A stretch of 29,590 bases of DNA, taken from positions 1 through 29,590 of the forward strand of contig JBEOJY010000051.1 of assembly GCA_040275305.1 (NCBI GenBank). Direction: 5' to 3'. Below the pieces are notes generated by a model. It saw only the letters and a program-made list of their open reading frames with translations, did no database searches and was not told where the DNA came from. A program made the translations under genes and the position numbers. Shown here in pieces: positions 14,993 to 23,083 of this stretch (positions are counted from its first letter, which is position 1; each line of letters opens with the position of its first letter). This DNA is from JBEOJY01 sp040275305 (lineage in GTDB: Bacteria > Pseudomonadota > Alphaproteobacteria > UBA9219).

Positions 14993-16374
14993 GCAAAAAA
15001 CCGCACGATCCTGATGATGCCTTCCCGCACTCAGAGCCGCGCGTAGAAGAGCGCGTGGCGGTTTTGCGACCCGTGTTGAGAATGGACAGGGACACGCGCG
15101 ACGCAGTGGCGGCTTTGGACGAAACGGTAGGGCTTGCGCAGGCGCTCACGCTTACGGTCGCTTATGCCGCGAATGTGAAGGTCGCGCGGCCTACGCCCGC
15201 GACCTTGTTCGGCAAGGGGCAAGTCGAGCAAATCGGCCAAGCCATCGCCGCCGACACTATCAGCCTTACGGTCGTCGATCATGCCGTTTCGCCCTTGCAG
15301 CAGCGCAATCTTGAGAAGGCTTGGAAGTGCAAGGTCATCGACCGCACGGGGCTTATTCTCGAAATCTTCGGGGCGCGGGCGCGAACCAGAGAAGGGCAAT
15401 TGCAGGTGGAGCTTGCGGCGCTCGATTACCAAAGATCGCGGCTTGTGCGTTCGTGGACCCATCTTGAGCGGCAGCGCGGAGGTTTCGGTTTTCTTGGCGG
15501 TCCGGGCGAATCCCAGCTTGAGCTCGACCGCCGTTTGATCGGTCAGAGGATCGTTAAGCTTAAAGACGAATTGCAGCAAGTCAGGCGCACGCGCGGCTTA
15601 CAGCGCGAGGCACGGGCGCGCGCGGAGCATCCGACGGTGGCCTTGGTCGGTTATACGAACGCAGGAAAATCGACTTTGTTCAATGTCCTCACCGGCGCCG
15701 ACGTTCTGGCGCAGAACATGCTGTTCGCGACGCTCGATCCCACCATGCGCGGTCTTGATCTGCCGAGCGGCAAGCAGGCGGTTCTTTCCGATACCGTTGG
15801 CTTTATCTCCGATCTTCCTACGCATCTGGTGGAAGCCTTTCGCGCGACGTTGGAGGAGGTTCAACTCGCGGACATTATTTTGCATGTGCGCGACGCCTCG
15901 CATCCTGAAACGAAGGTTCAGAGAGAGTCGGTGCTGAATGTGCTGGCCAATCTCGGCATACACGAAGACGATCCTCGGCTGATTGAGGTTCTCAACAAGA
16001 TCGATCTGCTTGGAGAAGAACAGCGGCGCGATTTGCAGGATTTCGCCAAGCGCACGACATGGGATGCCGAGCATGTTCCCGAAGTCGAGGGCGTGCGGTA
16101 TGCGGCCAAGGGCGGCACGATGGCCGTGTCGGCGCTGACGAAAGAGGGAATCCCTGAGTTGCTGGCCTTATTAGATTCGCGGCTTGCCAAGCGGAGCGAG
16201 GTCTATGATCTGACGCTCAAACCCTCGGACGGCGCGGCGCTTGCGTGGCTTCATGAGCATGGACGCATCATTGAACAAAAGGGCAGCGCGACGCGCATTC
16301 GGGTGAAGGTCGAGCTGGATGCCGCAAATTATGGGCGCTTTACGAGCAGGTTTGGCAAGCCGGGGCGGGGATGA
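14989..16374 (+). CDS. hflX: GTPase HflX
   Basis: HflX is a ribosome-associated GTPase that splits stalled 70S ribosomes. The 461-residue protein has the N-terminal HflX domain (TLFGKGQVEQIGQAI, VIDRTGLILEIFGARARTREGQLQVELA, LERQRGGFGFLGGPGESQLELDRR) and a coiled-coil linker. The G domain has the P-loop GYTNAGKS (residues 221-228), a switch II region DTVGF and the base-recognition motif NKID. The start codon is GTG at 14989, inside the end of hfq, so translation is coupled. No terminator was recognised after the stop; a repeat block follows. Confidence 0.96.
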   Translation: MSKKPHDPDDAFPHSEPRVEERVAVLRPVLRMDRDTRDAVAALDETVGLAQALTLTVAYAANVKVARPTPATLFGKGQVEQIGQAIAADTISLTVVDHAVSPLQQRNLEKAWKCKVIDRTGLILEIFGARARTREGQLQVELAALDYQRSRLVRSWTHLERQRGGFGFLGGPGESQLELDRRLIGQRIVKLKDELQQVRRTRGLQREARARAEHPTVALVGYTNAGKSTLFNVLTGADVLAQNMLFATLDPTMRGLDLPSGKQAVLSDTVGFISDLPTHLVEAFRATLEEVQLADIILHVRDASHPETKVQRESVLNVLANLGIHEDDPRLIEVLNKIDLLGEEQRRDLQDFAKRTTWDAEHVPEVEGVRYAAKGGTMAVSALTKEGIPELLALLDSRLAKRSEVYDLTLKPSDGAALAWLHEHGRIIEQKGSATRIRVKVELDAANYGRFTSRFGKPGRG

Positions 16375-16412
16375 TGCATGTTTTTATTGAGAAATTCATC
16401 TCAATAAGCGCC

Positions 16413-16527
16413 GTCACACCCGCACAGGCGGGTGTCCAGCCCCTGTCCTTGACGCAGGCGCTTCTCTTGCCTAGTTAGCGCTTGTTCTCAAGAGCGGGAG
16501 ATGGACACCCGCCTGCGCGGGTGTGAC
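16413..16527. repeat. Inverted pair of GTCACACCC-family REP units
   Basis: The left unit (16413-16443) contains GTCACACCCGC...GCGGGTGTCC and the right unit (16502-16527) is its near reverse complement, ending GCGGGTGTGAC. About 60 bases lie between. Each unit is itself palindromic and the two together form a larger inverted structure. It fills much of the gap between hflX and the phosphatase gene. Confidence 0.85.
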
Positions 16528-16549
16528 ACCTTGCTATTATCGGCGGATT

Positions 16550-16580
16550 TTGCCAACTCTTCACATGCGATTGGTATACT
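16550..16580 (+). promoter_or_regulatory. Promoter-like module, copy B
   Basis: TTGCCA at 16550 and TATACT at 16575 are 19 bp apart, with ACTCTTCAC at the start of the spacer as in copy A. The bases upstream (GCTAT then CGG) also match copy A. It lies 53 bases before the phosphatase start codon, a normal distance for a promoter, and directly after a REP pair. Confidence 0.5.
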
Positions 16581-16633
16581 TCAAATTCGCATGCCAGCGT
16601 TGATATCGTTTTCATGACATAGGGGAGTTTTTT

Positions 16634-17509
16634 ATGCCGAACGTTCAAATTGACCGGGTTGCCGAGATTATTGCCGAAGTCGCCGTCGCGGAAATTATGC
16701 CGCGTTTCAGAAATCTTGCTCCCGGCGATGTTGAGACGAAGGCAGCGAACGATTTTGTCACCGTCGCGGACAAGTCGGCTGAGGTGGCGCTGACGCAGCG
16801 TTTGAAGGATTTGCTTCCCGGTTCGGTTGTGCTTGGCGAAGAAGCGTTCGCGAAAGACCAATCCATTCTCAATCTGCTCGACAGCGATGACTATCTGTGG
16901 GTGATTGATCCGATTGACGGGACCAGCCTTTTTAAGGATGGCCAAAGCGGTTTTGGCGTTATGGTGGCGTTGATGCGTCGCGGGGAACGTCTGGCGGGCT
17001 GGATTCACGATCCCCTCAGCAAAGACACCATCATGGGCGAGCAGGGCGCGGGGGTTCGCTTGCGGGATGGGACGGCGCTACGGCTCGCGTTCGACGCGAC
17101 GGCGCATAGTGTGCTTCCGGCGATGATCGGGTGGAAGATTAAGGGGTGGCTTGACGATTTTCCGGGACTGGTTTCCGGCGTCGATCTGCCGTTCACGTTC
17201 GCTCCGGGGCGCTGTTCGGCTAGCGCCTATCCCTTGCTGTTCACCGGGGCGAGGCGATTTGCCAATTCTGCATCGGGGACGGCGGCGGTCTTTTTCCTGC
17301 GCATGACGCATATTTGGGACCACGCGCCGGGGGTCTTTTTGGTCGAAGAGGCTGGGGGATTCTCGATGACGTGGTCAGGGGCGCCTTATGACGGCAAGAA
17401 CTCTTTATCCGGGCTGATTGTTGCGCCGAGCCGCGAGGTCGCCGAGAATTTTAAGCGCTTTGCAAAGCCGCTTATCGACAAGCATTTCAACACGATTTCT
17501 ATCTCATGA
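16634..17509 (+). CDS. Inositol monophosphatase-family phosphatase
   Basis: This 291-residue protein shows the metal-binding motifs of the Li+-sensitive, Mg2+-dependent phosphatase family: GEE at 68-70, VIDPIDGT at 90-97, and IWDHAPGVFLVEEAGG near the C-terminus. The family includes SuhB, histidinol phosphatase HisN and CysQ. The motifs do not decide between substrates here. GGGG lies about 9 bases before the ATG. It stands alone between a repeat block and infA, with its own promoter-like module. General function is confident; substrate is not. Confidence 0.9.
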   Translation: MPNVQIDRVAEIIAEVAVAEIMPRFRNLAPGDVETKAANDFVTVADKSAEVALTQRLKDLLPGSVVLGEEAFAKDQSILNLLDSDDYLWVIDPIDGTSLFKDGQSGFGVMVALMRRGERLAGWIHDPLSKDTIMGEQGAGVRLRDGTALRLAFDATAHSVLPAMIGWKIKGWLDDFPGLVSGVDLPFTFAPGRCSASAYPLLFTGARRFANSASGTAAVFFLRMTHIWDHAPGVFLVEEAGGFSMTWSGAPYDGKNSLSGLIVAPSREVAENFKRFAKPLIDKHFNTISIS

Positions 17510-17889
17510 AATAGCCATAATCGTCCTGTTCAGGAACGAATCAGGTGGTTTTGCCGGCCGATTTTGCGGGCACATCGTCGGATTTATCCGTCAAATCTCT
17601 GTTTTCAAGACTGGGGGCCTGTTTTTTGCGCTCAAATAGGTGATTCGCTGTTGGATTTCGTATATCTATGGGGCGTTGGCGCTCGATTTCGCGCAAATTC
17701 GGCGTTTTCGCCCCGCAAATTCCATTATCGTAATGATATCATGCCCTTATGGTTAATTGTTATTATCTTTGGTTCGTTTGCGGCGATGCGCAGGGGGGAC
17801 CTGAATATGGGGAAAGCAGCGCTATATGCTTTACCTTTTGCGTGAATCCTGTTAGGTCGTTGCGCTATCCCAAGGGAAAGAAGGATCTT
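17510..17889. other. Non-coding gap upstream of infA
   Basis: In these 380 bases I see no convincing gene. Short open frames read through but resemble nothing known. A small hairpin (GGCG/CGCC around 17701-17713) and an AT-rich stretch near 17725-17770 are present, so promoters for infA could lie here. No RNA family was recognised. Confidence 0.5.
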
Positions 17890-18108
17890 ATGGCCAAGGA
17901 AGACTTACTCGAATTCGAAGGCATGGTGACCGAACTGTTGCCGAACGCGATGTTTCGCGTCAAGCTCGACAACGGGCACGAAGTGCTCGCCCACACGTCT
18001 GGCAAGATGCGCAAGCATCGTATCCGCGTGCTGACAGGCGATAAGGTGAATGTGGAAATGACGCCTTACGACCTATCAAAAGGCCGCATCACGTTCCGGC
18101 ACAAATAA
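17890..18108 (+). CDS. infA: Translation initiation factor IF-1
   Basis: IF-1 binds the ribosomal A site during initiation. The product is 72 residues, the standard length, and is a single S1/OB-fold: MAKEDLLEFEGMVTELLPNAMFRVKL, NGHEVLAHTSGKMRKHRIRVL, GDKV and MTPYDLSKGRITFR. An AAGGAT ribosome-binding sequence lies 9 bases before the ATG at 17890. In many alphaproteobacteria maf follows; here a convergent lipoprotein gene does. Confidence 0.98.
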   Translation: MAKEDLLEFEGMVTELLPNAMFRVKLDNGHEVLAHTSGKMRKHRIRVLTGDKVNVEMTPYDLSKGRITFRHK

Positions 18109-18116
18109 GGCATGCC

Positions 18117-18144
18117 GCAGCTGTTTGCCGCTGCTTCTTTGTTT
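18117..18144. terminator. Weak terminator-like hairpin after infA
   Basis: GCAGC (18117-18121) pairs with GCTGC (18130-18134) and is followed by TTCTTTGTTT. The stem is only five pairs, so this is a weak candidate for the end of the infA transcript, sited between two convergent genes. Confidence 0.3.
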
Positions 18145-18146
18145 GC

Positions 18147-18521
18147 CTACTGCCAATATCCGGCCTCGAAGCCCCAGCCGAATTTATGCTTGACCCAACG
18201 ATCCGAGGACCAAACGGCGGTTGGGGACGGGCGCACGATCATGGAGCCGGGGATCCACTCGAAGCTTACGCCGTTGAATATCCAGTAGCCGGGACGCCAG
18301 ATTTGGGTTGGCGTGCGGCTGGGCCATGGGACGTACTCGGCCAAAGGCATTGGCGGCGTTTGCGAGGTCAGAACGTAACGCGCGGGCAATGCCGCCACCG
18401 TCTCAGGCTCGTACTCGTCCCACTCGAACATATCGGAACAGCTCGTCGTGGTCAGAAGAAATGGAAGCAGCAGCAACATTGCGAGCTGGCGAACGAACGG
18501 GCCTTGCGGCTTCGAGGGCAT
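18147..18521 (-). CDS. Lipoprotein with WxxGxW-type repeats
   Basis: The 124-residue product has a signal sequence (LAMLLLLPFLLTTTSC) with a lipobox-like end at Cys28, so it is probably a lipoprotein. The C-terminal half has Trp-rich units typical of the YxWxGxW/WxxGxW repeat proteins: WRPGYW, FEWIPG and FEAGYW. The function of this repeat is unknown. The gene is 35 bases downstream of purS on the same strand, in the place where purQ is usually found. A role in purine synthesis is unlikely for a lipoprotein. Confidence 0.7.
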   Translation of the reverse strand: MPSKPQGPFVRQLAMLLLLPFLLTTTSCSDMFEWDEYEPETVAALPARYVLTSQTPPMPLAEYVPWPSRTPTQIWRPGYWIFNGVSFEWIPGSMIVRPSPTAVWSSDRWVKHKFGWGFEAGYWQ

Positions 18522-18556
18522 TGCAGGGACTCCTGAGCTTATGGACTTAGGCGCAA

Positions 18557-18796
18557 TCAGAGGACCTGAATGCGGAAATCTTCGATGACTTGATTGGCAA
18601 GCAGCTTTTCGGCCATGCCTTTGGCCATGTCTTTCGCACGATCCGCGCTTGGCGCATCCAAGTCGAACTCGATCACTTTGCCGACCCGCACGTTATCGAC
18701 GCCTTTGTATCCCTGATTGGCCAAGGCGTGGCCAACGGCTTTACCCTGAGGGTCAAGAACGCCTTCCTTTAGCATCACATCGACACGAACTTTCAT
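18557..18796 (-). CDS. purS: Phosphoribosylformylglycinamidine synthase subunit PurS
   Basis: PurS is the small bridging subunit of the three-part FGAM synthase (PurL, PurQ, PurS). The 79-residue length is typical. Family landmarks are MKVRVDVMLKEGVLDPQGKAV, LANQGYKGVDNVRVGKVIEFDL and the C-terminal LLANQVIEDFRIQVL. The ATG at 18796 lies six bases after the end of purC (stop 18802), so the two are co-transcribed. The next gene is a lipoprotein and not purQ, which must be elsewhere or distant. Confidence 0.95.
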   Translation of the reverse strand: MKVRVDVMLKEGVLDPQGKAVGHALANQGYKGVDNVRVGKVIEFDLDAPSADRAKDMAKGMAEKLLANQVIEDFRIQVL

Positions 18797-18801
18797 GTTA
18801 T

Positions 18802-19599
18802 TCAATCTTTCGCAGCAATTTCCATGATCGGGGCGGTCGAAACGTCTTGCCCCACCAGTCCTTCCGGCAAAATGCCAAGTCTGCGCGCCACTTCCTGATA
18901 GGCTTCCTCGACTTTGCCGAGGTCGCGACGGAAACGGTCCTTGTCCATCTTCTCGTTGGTACGCACATCCCACAGGCGGCAATTGTCCGGGCTGATCTCG
19001 TCGGCCAAGACAATATGCATGCCTTCCTCGTCCCATATCCTGCCGAATTCGAGCTTGAAATCAATCAGCTTCAGCCCAATTCCAAGAAAAAGACCGGACA
19101 GGTAGTCGTTAATGCGCAGGGCCAGCGTCATGATTTCTTCAAGCTCGTGCGGGCAGGCCCAGCCGAAGGCCGTAATATGTTCGTCCGAGACCATAGGATC
19201 GTTGAGCGCATCGTTTTTGTAATAAAATTCAACGATGGAGCGCGGAAGGACCGTGCCTTCTTCAATACCGAGCCGTTTGGCCAGAGAGCCAGCGACTGTG
19301 TTGCGGATCACGACTTCGATCGGGATGATTTCGACCTTGCGAATCAGTTGTTCGCGCATATTGATCCGGCGCACAAAATGCGTCGGCACGCCGATTTCGC
19401 CAAGCTTGGTCATCAGGTATTCAGAGATCCTGTTGTTCAGGACTCCCTTGCCCGTAATGATCCCTTTTTTCGCCCCGTTTCCTGCCGTCGCATCGTCCTT
19501 GAAATACTGGACGAGCGTACCGGGTTCGGGTCCTTCGAAAAGGACCTTGGCCTTGCCTTCGTAAATACGGCGGCGGCGATTCATGCGCGGTGTGTTCAT
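18802..19599 (-). CDS. purC: Phosphoribosylaminoimidazole-succinocarboxamide synthase (SAICAR synthetase)
   Basis: PurC joins CAIR and aspartate with ATP in de novo purine synthesis. Landmarks are RRRIYEGKAKVLFEG, QYFKDDATAGNGAKKG, GVLNNRISEYL, GVPTHFVRR, VVIRNTVAGSLAKRLGIEEGT, EFYYKNDALNDPMVSDEHI and LADEISPDNCRLWD. The start is uncertain: an ATG at 19599 gives 265 residues and one at 19584 gives 260. A TTG at 19629 would sit at the predicted transcript start and is unlikely. GGCTGGAA precedes 19599. A promoter candidate lies 40 bases upstream. It is followed closely by purS. Confidence 0.95.
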   Translation of the reverse strand: MNTPRMNRRRRIYEGKAKVLFEGPEPGTLVQYFKDDATAGNGAKKGIITGKGVLNNRISEYLMTKLGEIGVPTHFVRRINMREQLIRKVEIIPIEVVIRNTVAGSLAKRLGIEEGTVLPRSIVEFYYKNDALNDPMVSDEHITAFGWACPHELEEIMTLALRINDYLSGLFLGIGLKLIDFKLEFGRIWDEEGMHIVLADEISPDNCRLWDVRTNEKMDKDRFRRDLGKVEEAYQEVARRLGILPEGLVGQDVSTAPIMEIAAKD

Positions 19600-19637
19600 T
19601 TCCAGCCATTTCAATAGCGGTTGCGCCAAGCCGTGGA

Positions 19638-19666
19638 ACTATAGCAAGCCCGCAGTGACAACACAA
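19638..19666 (-). promoter_or_regulatory. Candidate purC-purS promoter
   Basis: On the minus strand TTGTGT (-35) and TATAGT (-10) are separated by exactly 17 bp. A transcript would start near 19631, giving a leader of about 30 bases before the ATG at 19599. Position and spacing are good; the assignment is inference. Confidence 0.5.
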
Positions 19667-19719
19667 TCCGAACTGTTGCTCGTTTTATAGGGTGATCAGC
19701 TTTATAGGGCTTGCCTTGT

Positions 19720-19971
19720 CTACCTGATATAAGAGATTGCCCTTTGCTTTACGCTTTCCCCTGGTCTAACGCAGAAGGTACTCCCATTGGGGAGGCCGTA
19801 CTCAACCAGTTCCGTTCCGTCGCGCTCGCGTATTGTTTTACCCGTTTGACGGACTCTTTTTCCGTTTACCTCTACGACTCTGGCCAACTCAAGTTGCGTT
19901 TCCTTTCCTTGACCGCCATTGCCGCCGTTGCCTTTGCGCGCATTGTTCTTGAGGTTCTGTTTTTTTGCCAT
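19720..19971 (-). CDS. Small protein of unknown function
   Basis: I do not recognise this 83-residue product. The N-terminus is Lys/Asn/Gly-rich and probably disordered (MAKKQNLKNNARKG, then GNGGNGG). It is followed by a compact beta-like segment with ELARVVEVNGKRVRQTGKTIRERDGTELVEYGLPNG and a short tail. An AGGGG ribosome-binding sequence lies about 10 bases before the ATG, and codon use resembles the neighbours, so it is probably real. It lies 83 bases after sdhB and about 50 bases before the purC promoter on the same strand, so it could be expressed with either. Confidence 0.6.
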   Translation of the reverse strand: MAKKQNLKNNARKGNGGNGGQGKETQLELARVVEVNGKRVRQTGKTIRERDGTELVEYGLPNGSTFCVRPGESVKQRAISYIR

Positions 19972-20054
19972 TTATTTGCCCCTATCAATATAACGTAATA
20001 TTCGCAGATAACGTTTTTATATTGCGCAGGAAGGTCTTTGTGGCAAGAAAAATT

Positions 20055-20837
20055 TTAAGTTCTGCGGCGCAGGAGCATTTTCTTGCTTTCGGCGATGGCG
20101 CGGGCGGGATTAAGCTTTTTGGGGCAGGTGTTGGTGCAATTCATGATGGTGTGGCAGCGGAACAGGCGGAACGTGTCCTCAAGGTTGTCGAGGCGGTCGC
20201 CGGTGGCCTCGTCGCGGCTGTCCACCAGCCAACGATAGGCTTGGAGGATCATCGACGGCCCTAGGTAGCGCGAGCCGTTCCACCAATAGCTGGGGCAGCT
20301 TTGCGAGCAGCAGAAGCACAGGATGCATTCGTAAAGCCCGTCGAGCTTGGCGCGGTCTTCCGGGGATTGCAGCCTTTCGCGGTCGGGCGGAGGCGGGGTC
20401 TGCGTCTTCATCCATGGCTCGATGGAGGCGTATTGCGCATAGTGGTGCGTAAGGTCTGGCACGAGGTCTTTCGCCACATCCAGATGTGGCAACGGATAGA
20501 TTTTAATATCGCCGTCGATTTCCTCGATCGGCTTGGTGCAGGCGAGCGTGTTGGTTCCGTCGATGTTCATCGCGCAGGAGCCGCAGATACCCTCGCGGCA
20601 GGAGCGGCGGTAGGTCAACGTGCTGTCGACCTCGTTCTTGATGTAGTTCAGCGCGTCGAGCACCATCGGGCCGCATTTATCGAGGTCGATGACATATTCA
20701 TCGACGCGCGGGTTTTCATCGTCGTCCGGCGACCAGCGATAGACCTTGACGGTCCTTGGGTTTTTGGCACCTTCCGGGGCCGGGAACTTTTTGCCCTTTT
20801 TGATTTTGGAATTTTTCGGCAAGGTGAACTGAACCAT
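20055..20837 (-). CDS. sdhB: Succinate dehydrogenase iron-sulfur subunit
   Basis: SdhB passes electrons from the FAD of SdhA to quinone in complex II. The 260-residue protein has the N-terminal ferredoxin domain with the [2Fe-2S] ligands in CREGICGSC and, further on, NTLAC. The C-terminal domain has ECILCFCCSQSCPSYWW and FRCHTIMNCTNTCPK for the [4Fe-4S] and [3Fe-4S] clusters. The motif set is complete. The N-terminal 30 residues are a Lys-rich lead normal in alphaproteobacteria. AGGAG lies 12 bases before the ATG. It is last in the sdhCDAB order, separated from sdhA by 281 bases full of repeats. Confidence 0.97.
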   Translation of the reverse strand: MVQFTLPKNSKIKKGKKFPAPEGAKNPRTVKVYRWSPDDDENPRVDEYVIDLDKCGPMVLDALNYIKNEVDSTLTYRRSCREGICGSCAMNIDGTNTLACTKPIEEIDGDIKIYPLPHLDVAKDLVPDLTHHYAQYASIEPWMKTQTPPPPDRERLQSPEDRAKLDGLYECILCFCCSQSCPSYWWNGSRYLGPSMILQAYRWLVDSRDEATGDRLDNLEDTFRLFRCHTIMNCTNTCPKKLNPARAIAESKKMLLRRRT

Positions 20838-20930
20838 GGTCGTTGCTCCTGCTGTATCTTCTATGTTTTGTATGTTTTGACGTTCACGCTACTTTTTGAA
20901 GTTTTGCCTTGACTGCTCTGCTGGGAGATG

Positions 20931-21104
20931 GACACCCGCTTTCGCGGGTGTGACGCCGGGATTTGTGGGCCTACTGCGCCGAACTCCCGTCATGCCCGCG
21001 AAGGCGGGCATCCAGCTCCTGATTTTAGTGGTTGCACTGCTTCCTGAAATTCCTACCCTTTTCCTCTGCTTTAGGAGATAGACACCCGCTTTCGCGGGTG
21101 TGAC
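20931..21104. repeat. Cluster of three REP units between sdhA and sdhB
   Basis: Two nearly identical units (20931-20954 and 21081-21104, GACACCCGC...GCGGGTGTGAC) lie in direct orientation. Between them is a related unit at 20989-21016 with ATGCCCGCG and CGCGGGCAT-type arms. Each is a near-perfect hairpin. They sit inside a presumed operon and could stabilise or trim the messenger between sdhA and sdhB. Confidence 0.85.
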
Positions 21105-21118
21105 GCTTGGATTGTGGC

Positions 21119-22912
21119 TTAGTACACCCTCGCTTTCAGCGCCACGGGCTGCACGTCGTCGGTCAGCGTGTTGAGGTGGACGGGGCGGTCGCCTAGTTTG
21201 CTCGCGCCCTTGTCGTCGACCCAGACCGTCGAATGCTTGAGCCAGTTCTTATCGTCGCGCTGCGCGAAATCCTCGCGGGCGTGAGCGCCGCGCGATTCCT
21301 TGCGGTTGGCGGCGCTGTCGATGGTGGCGAGCGCTTGGTACATGAGGTTATCAAGCTCGATGGCTTCGACGAGGTCGGTGTTCCAGATCATGGAGCGGTC
21401 GGACACTTTCACGCGGTCGCGCTTCTTCCAAGCTTGACGGACTTTCTTTTGGCCTTCTTCCAGCACCGAGGCGGTGCGGAAGACCGCGCAGTGATCCTGC
21501 ATCGCGCGTTGCATTTCGAGCCGCAGGGCCGCGACGGTCACATCTCCGTTCGCGTTGCGCAGGCGGTCAAATCTTGCCAGCGCGAAGTCTCCGGCGTCCG
21601 ATGGCAGGTCGCGGTGGCGCACGTCTTCCTTGACGAGCTGCCTTGCGCGAATGGCCGCCGCGCGTCCGAACACGACGATATCCAACAGCGAGTTGGAGCC
21701 AAGGCGGTTCGCGCCATGCACCGAGACGCAGGCGCCTTCGCCGATGGCCATGAGGCCGGGAACGGTGGCGTCAGGGTTGCCATGGGCGGGGCAGACGACT
21801 TCGCCGTGGTAGTTGGTCGGCACGCCGCCCATGTTGTAGTGGACGGTCGGCAGGACGGGGATGGGCTGGCGCGTCACGTCGACATTTGAAAAGACCTTGG
21901 CCGTTTCGGTGATGCCGGGCAGACGTTCGTGGATGACGGACGGTTCCAGATGCTCAAGATGCAGGTCAATGTAGTCCTTGCGGGGGCCGCAACCACGGCC
22001 TTCCTTGATCTCTATCGTGATGGCGCGGCTCACGACATCGCGGCTCGCAAGATCCTTGGCGTTCGGCGCGTAGCGCTCCATGAAGCGCTCGCCGTTGCCA
22101 TTGGTCAGGTAGCCGCCTTCGCCGCGCACGCCTTCGGTAATCAGGCAGCCCGCGCCGTAGATTCCGGTCGGGTGGAACTGAACGAATTCCATATCTTGCA
22201 AAGGCAATCCGGCGCGCAACACCATCGCGTTGCCGTCTCCGGTGCAGGTATGGGCGGAGGTGCAAGAGAAGTAAGCGCGGCCATAGCCTCCGGTCGCCAG
22301 CACGACCTGATGCGCCCGGAAGCGGTGGATGGTTCCGTCGTCGAGGTTCCACGCGACGACGCCACGGCAGACGCCGTCCTGATCCATCATGAGATCGAGC
22401 GCGAAATACTCGATGAAAAACTCCGCTTGATGCTTGATCGACTGTTGATAGAGCGTGTGCAGGATCGCGTGGCCGGTGCGGTCGGCTGCCGCGCACGTGC
22501 GCTGCGCGGGCGGGCCATCGCCGAATTTGGTCGTCATGCCGCCGAAGGGGCGTTGATAGATATGGCCTGATTCCGTGCGGCTGAAAGGCACGCCGTAATG
22601 CTCAAGCTCGATGACGGCGGGGATGGCTTCGCGGCACATATATTCGATCGCGTCCTGATCGCCGAGCCAGTCCGAGCCTTTGACGGTATCGTACATGTGC
22701 CAGCGCCAATCGTCGTCGCCCATATTGCCGAGCGCGGCGGAGATACCTCCCTGCGCCGCGACCGTGTGGCTGCGGGTGGGGAAGACTTTGGTGATGCAGG
22801 CCGTCTTCAGGCCTTTTTCCGCCATGCCAAAGGTGGCGCGAAGGCCTGCGCCTCCGGCTCCCACAACCACGACATCGTAGGTATGATCGACGAACTCATA
22901 AGCCCTGGACAT
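21119..22912 (-). CDS. sdhA: Succinate dehydrogenase flavoprotein subunit
   Basis: SdhA oxidises succinate to fumarate with a covalently bound FAD. The 597-residue protein has the dinucleotide-binding motif VVVVGAGGAGLRA and TRSHTVAAQGGISAALGN (FAD-linking His). It also has HTCTGDG, FVQFHPTGIYGAGCLITEG, RGEGGYL and HGANRLGSNSLLDIVVFGRAA, and the C-terminal region ends at KARVY. I chose the ATG at 22912 because the family starts a few residues before the FAD motif and AAGGA lies 11 bases upstream. A start at 22957 would add 15 unrelated residues. Gene order is sdhC, sdhD, sdhA, sdhB. Confidence 0.98.
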   Translation of the reverse strand: MSRAYEFVDHTYDVVVVGAGGAGLRATFGMAEKGLKTACITKVFPTRSHTVAAQGGISAALGNMGDDDWRWHMYDTVKGSDWLGDQDAIEYMCREAIPAVIELEHYGVPFSRTESGHIYQRPFGGMTTKFGDGPPAQRTCAAADRTGHAILHTLYQQSIKHQAEFFIEYFALDLMMDQDGVCRGVVAWNLDDGTIHRFRAHQVVLATGGYGRAYFSCTSAHTCTGDGNAMVLRAGLPLQDMEFVQFHPTGIYGAGCLITEGVRGEGGYLTNGNGERFMERYAPNAKDLASRDVVSRAITIEIKEGRGCGPRKDYIDLHLEHLEPSVIHERLPGITETAKVFSNVDVTRQPIPVLPTVHYNMGGVPTNYHGEVVCPAHGNPDATVPGLMAIGEGACVSVHGANRLGSNSLLDIVVFGRAAAIRARQLVKEDVRHRDLPSDAGDFALARFDRLRNANGDVTVAALRLEMQRAMQDHCAVFRTASVLEEGQKKVRQAWKKRDRVKVSDRSMIWNTDLVEAIELDNLMYQALATIDSAANRKESRGAHAREDFAQRDDKNWLKHSTVWVDDKGASKLGDRPVHLNTLTDDVQPVALKARVY

Positions 22913-22960
22913 GGAAACGATCCTTACTGATTGTGTGCTTGGGACGATAATGCGCATGGG

Positions 22961-23041
22961 ATGCCCGCCTTCGCGGGCATGACGGGTTTGCGGAATGAAT
23001 TGTCCATCAATCCCGTTGTCACACCCGCGCAGGCGGGTGTC
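22961..23041. repeat. Two REP units between sdhD and sdhA
   Basis: One unit at 22961-22983 has ATGCCCGC/GCGGGCAT arms, the variant also seen at 20989. One at 23018-23041 has GTCACACCCGC/GCGGGTGTC arms. They fill the 171-base gap between sdhD and sdhA and separate the ribosome-binding site of sdhA from the end of sdhD. Confidence 0.8.
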
Positions 23042-23083
23042 TCATATTGTTTATTTTGGTCATGTGGCTTTGGCAACATAACG

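Noticed and set aside
16384..16407. Hairpin TTATTGAGA/TCTCAATAA after hflX as a terminator
   Set aside because: The stem is AT-rich and no T run follows on the plus strand, so it does not look like a functional terminator for hflX.
21233..21889. A long plus-strand open frame opposite sdhA
   Set aside because: sdhA is unmistakable on the minus strand; the opposite frame has no recognisable domain.
6982..23041. The repeated GTCACACCCGC hairpins as a CRISPR array
   Set aside because: The units are palindromic, irregularly spaced across the window and in both orientations, with no regular spacers and no cas genes.
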